Shown in pieces: positions 57,986-64,000 of a stretch of 64,000 nt of DNA (positions are counted from its first letter, which is position 1; every line of letters starts with the position of its first letter). Position numbers and translations under genes: made by a program. The notes under the pieces were generated by a model, which did not search any database, was not told where the DNA came from, and saw nothing but the letters and a program-made list of their open reading frames with translations. Source of the DNA: Neofusicoccum parvum. Its lineage: Eukaryota > Ascomycota > Dothideomycetes > Botryosphaeriales > Botryosphaeriaceae. The stretch covers positions 372,001 to 436,000 of the forward strand of contig CP087221.1 in the NCBI GenBank assembly GCA_020912385.1, read 5' to 3'.

Positions 57986-59099
57986 GCACTACTAAGGGGT
58001 TTAGGAGGGGGTTAACGGGCTAGAATAGTGGTTATTTCTTTCTACTATTATAGCTTAGGCTAGATATACTAAACAATTTACTTTTTAAGTGTAAACTAAG
58101 AATGGAAATAGAGAAAAGAAGTATTAGGGTAGTTTAGTAGGAAATTAACAAAGAAAAGGAGGAGAAAAGGGCCCTAATTTTTGCCTATTCTAGGCCGGGC
58201 CTAGCACCTTAGATTACTACTAAAGTGGGGGTTTTATAATTGCGGTATTTAGAGAGTAAATATATATAATTACCCCTACTATTATAGTGGGTGCAGTTGT
58301 ATTTTGACGTATAATGGGGGCCAGCGCAGTAGTTATATCTAGGGGGTCTAGTGTACCTTTTATAAAGGTGCCCAAACCCCTAGCAGCGCTTATATTAGGT
58401 GGTATGTAGGACCGCCTATATCTTCTTAACTTTTAAGCTAATTCCAGCTAGGAAAAGTCTTAACTAACTTGCCCTTTTTTAGTCCACTTGGTTCGTAAAT
58501 ACAACGTAAATAGATCCAGCTTAGTTGGTTATTCAACAAGCGCAAACTCGACCAACCAAACCGACCCCCCCCCCCCCCCGATTTGGCTCAAACTCGCATA
58601 CCGGGTAAAACAGCTACGCTACAACTCGTTCCTCGAACGGCACCGTGTTCTAGTCTACGCGCTGTTAAGCTATCGCAGTTTTCTTTTCCCAACCTCCCTC
58701 TTAATACTCGAGCGACGCGCCCGATTATACGCCAAAACCGGCGCTTAAAATACGCAACCAAGCTAAGGCACCCTCCGCCTATTTTGGGAATAGGTCGCGG
58801 ACCTAGTCCGTAAAAGGAAGGACCTCTTAGACGCCTAGGTTAACCACTAGACACGCCAAGGTTTAGACCTCCTAGAGGCCTACTAGACCTACGAGTAGGA
58901 GTTCCCAGCTATCCCTACCTCCCTACCCCCCCAAGCAACCCCCTAGGTAACAGGCAGTCGATTCCAGGCCCTCGCCGACTCCCCCAACCCCCTACTAGCG
59001 ACCCCTAGGCCCCCTTAGGCTCAGGACCCCTCCTAGGAACCCCCCTAGGAAATAGACCTCGATAGCAACCTCCCTACCCTTATCCCTAGCCTGGTTTAA

Positions 59100-59320
59100 A
59101 TCAATTTGCGCGCTAAATCTCGACTAAGATCCCTCTAGTCCTAGGAAGTAGGCCTAATCCGCCTAGTTCTACTTAAAATTCGATTTCCCCGCACTAAATC
59201 TCGACTAAAATCCCTCTAGTCCCAGGAAATAGGCCTAATAGGCCTAATCCTACTTAAAATTCGACCTAAGCCTCGAATATCCCCCGCCAAAACCTGACTA
59301 AAGTCCCTCTAGTCCTATCT
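59100..59320 (+). repeat. Minisatellite-like repeats, block 2
   Basis: Three tandem imperfect units of 83-93 bp with the core CTCGACTAAAATCCCTCTAG, CCTAGGAAATAGGCC and CTACTTAAAATTCGA, same orientation as the block at 57.56 kb. Confidence 0.72.
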
Positions 59321-59585
59321 AGCTCTCCTATTAAGACAAGAGGAAAATTAACCAAGTAGGCTTAATCTATATGACTTTTTCGAACTAGGCTAAATAGAAA
59401 AAGGCAATTTAGTTAAGAATTTACCTACTAGGTAATACTCTAAAAGCCGAGAAAATATAGGTGGTTCTACGCAACACCTAATATAAGCGTTACTAGAGGT
59501 ACGGTTATCTTAATAAAAGATATACTAGACCCCCTAGATATGTACTCTATGCCGGTCCCCACTACAAAATAAAACACTATTATAC

Positions 59586-59600
59586 ACACTATAATAGTAG
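59586..59600 (+). repeat. Target-site duplication of LINE copy 2, left
   Basis: ACACTATAATAGTAG, repeated exactly at 61137-61151. Confidence 0.85.
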
Positions 59601-61136
59601 ATAGAGATAGATAGATAAATTCATTTCTTCCCGATATAGCTCCCTTACGGGTCCATGCGGGGTTGGCTATCTGTAGTTATTTTACACGAGGGGGAAAACC
59701 TTTTCGCCTGGCAAAAACCCCTCCTCTCGATCTAGGTATGATGTCCAATTCTGGTTCTGTTTTCCCTTCTTACCGGTAGCGGCTGCTGTAGCAGCCCTAC
59801 ATTCACCTACTAGCCCTATCCCTTCAGCCCTTATCCTCGTAGTTGTCCGGGTCCGAGTAGTCCTGGTGGTCCTCCTGGTTCCTCTTCCTGGCTGTCCTCC
59901 TGGATTAATTCCCTGGCCAGGCTAAACTGCTTGAGCAGCCCTAGGCATAAGAACCAGTCTGTTGCTGCTTTGACTCCCTTTTTTGTAGAGAGAAGGGAGT
60001 GGTAGTCTGTAGTTTCCGCCTTTTGGAGCATCTGTGCCCTACCCTGTTGGAAGTGGGGGCAGAAGAGGAGGATGTGCTTTGGGGTTTGCCTATGCCAGCC
60101 GCATGGGCAGGCGGGGCTGGGGTGTCCTGGCACCTTGCGCTTAGAGAGGAAGTCCTCCAGCCCAATATGCTCAGTACGCAGTAGAGTGGCGAGTGTGCTC
60201 TGTGGCTTGGACAGTTCGCTGTGAATTTGTCGAATCTTTGGGTTCCACTGTGTGCTCTGGGCCACTGGCCTGTGCCGCCTTTCCTGGCTAGTGTGCTTTG
60301 TCCATCTCTTCTTCCACTTCTTCCTACATGCTATGCGTAACCTTGTTCGCTCCGGGAGGGTAGGGCAGCTGCTGAGAAGGGAGGTTACCCTTGCTCTGAG
60401 TAGGGTTCTTCGAGCTGGGCCGGCTGGGCCTCTAGCGCCCAGAGTAGCCCGGGCTATCTGTTTGATGCTCTGGCAAGTTTCCTCTACCACTGCTGCTACT
60501 GGGCCATCCCTAGCCCTAATAGTCTGGGCTAGTGTTAGTTCATCCAGGTGGAGTGAGAGCGGGGGGATTCCCGTCTCATGCTCCAAGGTTTGTGTGCTGG
60601 TTGACTTGTACGCCCCTGAGATGGTGCGTAGGCACTGGTTTTGGATCTTCTGCAGTGGCTGGATGGCTGTTTTCCTCCACCCTGGGATCCCCTCCGGGAC
60701 ATGCCACACCCCGCAGCCGTAGGTGAGGACTGGCCTCACCACTGCTGTATAGATATGACGGGCTTTAGTAAATGAGGCTCCCCAGGTGGATGCTGCGAGT
60801 CTAGAGAGGGATGTGCACTGCTTGAGTGCTCTAGCCCTAGTTTCCCTAATGTGAGGTCCCCATCTCAGCTTGTTATCTACATGGACTCCTAGGATCTTGA
60901 CTGTAGGTTCTGGGTGTCCCGCAAATCCCGGGATGCGGATTCCTACTGCCATGTTGAATCTCTTTGACCTCCTCGTGAAGTGAACGAGATGGTACTTGTC
61001 AGGTGAGAAGGTCGACCCGTGGGTAGCTGCCCAGTGCTCGCAGGTTCTATTAGCCTCCTCTAGCGTCCTACAGTTTTGTTCTGTGGATCTACTAAATGTA
61101 AGGATGTTGGTATCGTCTACAAAGCCAAGGGGGAAA
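59601..61136 (-). mobile_element. 5'-truncated Tad-like LINE (copy 2), open and not RIP-degraded
   Basis: A 1.54-kb insertion on the minus strand between perfect 15-bp direct repeats, with 3' UTR and TATC/TCTA tail like copy 1. It is truncated just upstream of the RT active-site motif. Its GC content and open frame contrast with the TA-rich DNA on both sides. Confidence 0.9.
59831..61136 (-). pseudogene. LINE reverse transcriptase C-terminal fragment
   Basis: About 435 codons without a stop. Begins at the polymerase motif FVDDTN (Y/FxDD catalytic box), then LGVHVDNKLRWGPHI, RLAASTWG, YGCGVWHVPEG, LEHETGIPPLSLHLDELTLAQT, and the C-terminal Cys/His motif CPCGWHRQTPKHILLFCPHF. The first 35 bp of the longer open frame (61137-61171) are host flank. 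Lacks the endonuclease and RT N-terminus, so it cannot retrotranspose by itself. Confidence 0.92.
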
Positions 61137-61151
61137 ACACTATAATAGTAG
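61137..61151 (+). repeat. Target-site duplication of LINE copy 2, right
   Basis: Exact second copy of the 15-bp duplication. Confidence 0.85.
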
Positions 61152-61362
61152 GGGTAATTACCTATATTCATTCTCTAAATACGCTAATTATAAAGGCTTA
61201 CACTATAGTAATAACTCTACATATAAGATTAGGCCCCAACATTTTAATTAACCGTATTTCCTACCTTCCCTATATTTAATTTCCTACTAAAGTACCCTAA
61301 TACTCCTCTTCTTATTTTTTTTATTAATTTTCCCACTTAAAAAGCAAGCCGTTAAGTATATC

Positions 61363-61435
61363 TATTTATTTATTTATTTATTTATTTATGTTTAACGTCT
61401 GTGTAGAGTCTAAGACTATTATAGACGGGGCTAGG
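61363..61435 (-). repeat. 3' tail of a RIP-decayed LINE
   Basis: (TATT)n run followed by GTTTAACGTCTGTGTAGAG and GACTATTATAGACGGG. Read on the minus strand it is an A-rich tail placed downstream of the ORF2 relic at 61.6-61.9 kb. Second copy at 57909-57985. Confidence 0.65.
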
Positions 61436-61609
61436 CCCGTTCTATATAGGGGCTAGGTACATTTCAATCTTCTAAAATCAACGGTTCCTTTACCAAGGGG
61501 ATAACTAATAGAAAAGGGAAGTAAAAGGGTTTACGAAGATAAATATAGGAATATATCTAGGAAATACTTAGGAAAGATAGAGGAAAGAGGTAGAAGTACG
61601 TGTTTATAA

Positions 61610-61915
61610 TGTCTTATTAGACGGGTTGTCTAGATACTACTTCTAGGTGGATATCCTTGTTTTCTCAAGGAATTCTAAGGTTTTTAGTATTCCTTAGGGT
61701 CTATCTAATAGGCCTTTTAGTTGGGGTTCTCGACTATTAAGGTAGTCCTTAACTAGTAGCCTTTCAGCTCTATATTTAGGGCACCTAAGTAGGAGGTGTT
61801 TAGGCGTTTGTTTTAAGGTATTAGTACACTTACACTACTCGTTATCTAGTCGATTAAAGCGGTATAAATAGGACTTAAAGTAGCCATGTTCTATCTTTAG
61901 CTAGAAAAACATGAC
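61610..61915 (-). pseudogene. RIP-decayed LINE ORF2 C-terminus
   Basis: Minus-strand reading gives FFQLKIEHGYFKSYLYRFNR, a CKC, then TPKHLLLRCPKYRAERLL and LEFLEKTRIST, the Cys/His end motif of Tad-like LINEs, interrupted by in-frame TAG and TAA. Different family from copies 1 and 2 (HLLLRCPKY instead of HILLFCPHF). Confidence 0.75.
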
Positions 61916-62099
61916 CTCACCAAAAAATCAACCTCAAGCTACGGCAATAGGAGAGGGCCCTAGGAACTCTCCTAGACCTCACGAATCTTATAGCAGCACT
62001 CCTAATAGCTGCAGCAGCGCCGTAGTGGAAGGAGAGGACTAGGAAGGGAGAGGAAACCTCTCCTAGACCACCCCTAATAATCATCCACAACACCTTCCT

Positions 62100-63440
62100 A
62101 AGACTAATAGAGGACCTCAAACCAGTATAGAATATATTAATAGAGCTATTAAGACACTAGATAACCTCAACTAAGCCTTATAGACGCTAGGTAGTAACCT
62201 TCCAGCTCTCTCTCCCCAACTAGAAAATTTTTTCAGGATTGCCAAGACAATCTTCTAGGACTATACTACTACTATCCAAAGGGCTAAGGCCAAGGAACCA
62301 GACCTTAAGGACATTCTAGATGAGATCAGGCAGGTAAAGAAGGCAGTACACCAGCCACTATAGCCTACTATACCTAAATAGTTATAGATTATAGTCCAGT
62401 CCCCCCTAAAAGCCTCTACACCCCCTATTACCACTGAACTCACCCTGTACCTCTCTAAACCAGCCACTAGGGAGGCTGTTGCCCTACTCTCAAACCAGGC
62501 CATTATCTAGACAATCCAGGCGGGCAAGAATCCTACCTATAAGAAGATTCTTACTACAAGAAATCTCCCTAGTAGGGATATTAGAATCTTTATACCTAAT
62601 ATACAAACTAGGGCAGACCTACTCAGAGACTAGGAGTGGACAGCTAGGCTAGGCTAGGAGATCTAACTAAATCAGCAGCTATACTCAGTCCTAGTATATA
62701 ATATCCCCCTTAAGGGAATTAATCCTACTAAGCTATAGGCTACCAGTACCCTCTAGGAGTAGAATAGAATACTACACCCTAACCTACAGATCGCTAAGCT
62801 GGCCTAGCTAAAGAAGAAGTAATCTAAAGGGAAGATATACTTAGTAGTAATCCTTAGTACTACTAACCTAGAGATAGCTAACTAGCTTATTAAAAAAAGA
62901 GTGCTCTATAACTTCTTCCTCTATACTACAGAGTTTTATAGCCCTATATTTACAGTTACCTAGTGCTACAACTACCAGGCCTATAGACACATAGTAAAGC
63001 ACTATAGGAAGAAGCCTAGGTATAGCTAGTATACTAGCAGTTATAATACTAGAGACTATAATAAGAAGGAAACTTAGTATACTAACTATAACTAAAAGTA
63101 TACTATATAGAGTAACTCCTACCCCACCCATAAAGTAAATTAGACTAGGGCTACTCAGGCCCGGCTTATAAACCCAGAAGGATATAGAGAGAGGCCCTAG
63201 GCTACTTAATAGTAGATATAGGAAGACTAGACCCTTATAAAGCCTAGAAAGAGACTAAGAAAAGAGGAGCCTAAGAGAGGTCTAGGAAGACTAAAAGACC
63301 TTAGTAAACCCCCTCTACCTAGTTAGCTAACCTTTACTAGCTTTAGACTACGCAGCTCCTAATATATAGATAGAAAAAACCCTAGAGAAACCACTCCTAC
63401 TACTTAAGATAGCACACCTAACCCTATATAGCCTAATATA
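62100..63440 (+). pseudogene. RIP-decayed LINE ORF1 (gag-like)
   Basis: Plus-strand reading with frequent TAG in place of Gln codons gives REAVALLSNQAII, LPSRDIRIFIPNIQTRADLLRD, LYSVLVYNIPLKGINPTKL and a decayed zinc knuckle (CYNYQAYRHIVKHYRKKPR) in which expected Cys codons have become Tyr. Typical of Tad-clade ORF1. Confidence 0.75.
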
Positions 63441-63489
63441 GTAATAAATAAAACCTAATAATAGAGATAAATACACTCTCTATCCTATA

Positions 63490-64000
63490 GTACAACGTAA
63501 ATAAGAGTAAGGATAAAGTTATACTTCTCCTCTTTAAGGAGCTAGACCTAAAAACCTACTATATCCTAGCTCTCTAGGAACCCTAGAGGAATCTAAAGAT
63601 TAAAACTATAGTAAGACACCTAGCTTACTATATAGTCTTCCCCTAGGAAGGCGAGGCGAGAACCTACTTCCTTATAAGTAAGACTCTAGCTCTAGAATTA
63701 TAGTAGGAAACTATATACTCCCCGGACCTTATTACCCTTACTATTATCACTAAGTCACGTAGCATCTATATATATAACTACTATAACCTAGTACTACTCT
63801 CCTATACTAGTACCTCTCTAGAAACGCTCTCCCTCCTTCTAGAAGCCCTTAGTAGGTAAGGAGAATATATCCTCCTTAGAGACTTTAACCTATATTACTC
63901 TCTCTAGGGAGACATCACCTCTCCTATATACTATAGCCTTATAGACAGCCTAATTAGAATAGCTATAATAGCTAACCTCAATCTTACGCTACCTAGGGGA
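63490..64000 (+). pseudogene. RIP-decayed LINE ORF2 endonuclease domain, runs off the window
   Basis: Follows ORF1 on the same strand. Readable pieces: YNVNKSKDKVILLLF, ILAL.EP.RN, SPDLITLTIITKSRSIYIYNYYN and LLRDFNLYY (the GDFN-type endonuclease motif with Gly lost). Interrupted by many TAG codons. This is the APE-type endonuclease at the ORF2 N-terminus. Confidence 0.72.

Larger units (their letters stand above)
58061..61364. mobile_element. Inverted-repeat element (about 1.75 kb before LINE insertion)
   Basis: Arms of about 430 bp in opposite orientation: 58061-58490 and 59398-59600 continuing at 61152-61364. Ends match as TAGATATACT and AGTATATCTA, i.e. GATATACT/AGTATATC flanked by TA. 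Internal matches include CTAGACCCCCTAGATAT and ACCTAATATAAGCG. The centre (58490-59398) has no intact transposase. The right arm is interrupted by LINE copy 2. TA flanks suggest a Tc1/mariner-type or foldback element; RIP decay prevents class assignment. Confidence 0.65.
57118..64000. other. AT-rich, RIP-degraded repeat island
   Basis: From about 57.12 kb the sequence becomes dominated by TA, CTA and TAG, with runs of stop codons in every frame except across the open LINE. LINE genes can be read through it if TAG is taken as decayed CAG, which is what C-to-T change at CpA would do. This is the signature of repeat-induced point mutation. No functional host gene is visible to the end of the window. 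Confidence 0.85.

Noticed and set aside
58488..58813. Open frames of 76-86 residues in the centre of the inverted-repeat element as transposase remnants
   Set aside because: No DDE-type or other transposase motif could be read, with or without correcting TAG to CAG.

Overview
The window is a stretch of a filamentous ascomycete (Pezizomycotina) nuclear genome. Genes are separated by 0.4-2.7 kb and carry short introns (46-83 nt, a few longer) with GT-AG ends and CTAAC/CTGAC branch sites. The gene set combines housekeeping loci (Spt16, Sla2/End4, Sec61-gamma, a DCAF11-type WD40 protein, an RRM protein) with plant cell-wall enzymes (laccase, GH5, GH7). A Dothideomycete-like saprobe or plant pathogen fits, but that placement is inference.

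Layout. 1-9 kb: the 5' part of a laccase with a mucin-like N-terminal extension, a small conserved secreted protein, a Cys-rich mini-protein, and a 1383-aa GPI-anchored PAN/CFEM-like wall protein built on three kinds of tandem repeat. 9-18.6 kb: an MFS transporter and a 5'-truncated Tad-like LINE flanked by a perfect 16-bp target-site duplication. 18.6-32.3 kb: a large coiled-coil protein, SPT16 divergently paired with a mitochondrial-carrier-like gene, then a run of small secreted or membrane proteins. 35-56 kb: an orphan signal-peptide/TM protein, a conserved fungal protein, Sla2, a GH5 endoglucanase, an RRM protein with a 3n open intron, Sec61-gamma, a DCAF11-like protein and a GH7 cellobiohydrolase.

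At about 57.1 kb composition changes abruptly. The last 6.9 kb are AT-rich and full of TpA and TAG, as expected after repeat-induced point mutation (RIP). They hold decayed LINEs, a roughly 1.75-kb element with inverted-repeat arms of about 430 bp, minisatellite-like repeats, and one LINE copy that is still open and has its own 15-bp target duplication.

At the boundary lies the most unusual object seen here: a tRNA-Leu(CAG) gene that folds into a full cloverleaf only if two inserts are removed. One is a canonical 30-nt anticodon-loop intron. The other is a 52-nt insert with a consensus spliceosomal 5' splice site, branch site and 3' splice site, located between the D arm and the anticodon stem.

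Exon coordinates were read by eye from splice motifs and frame continuity. Where all exons of a model sum to a multiple of three and join family motifs, confidence is high.
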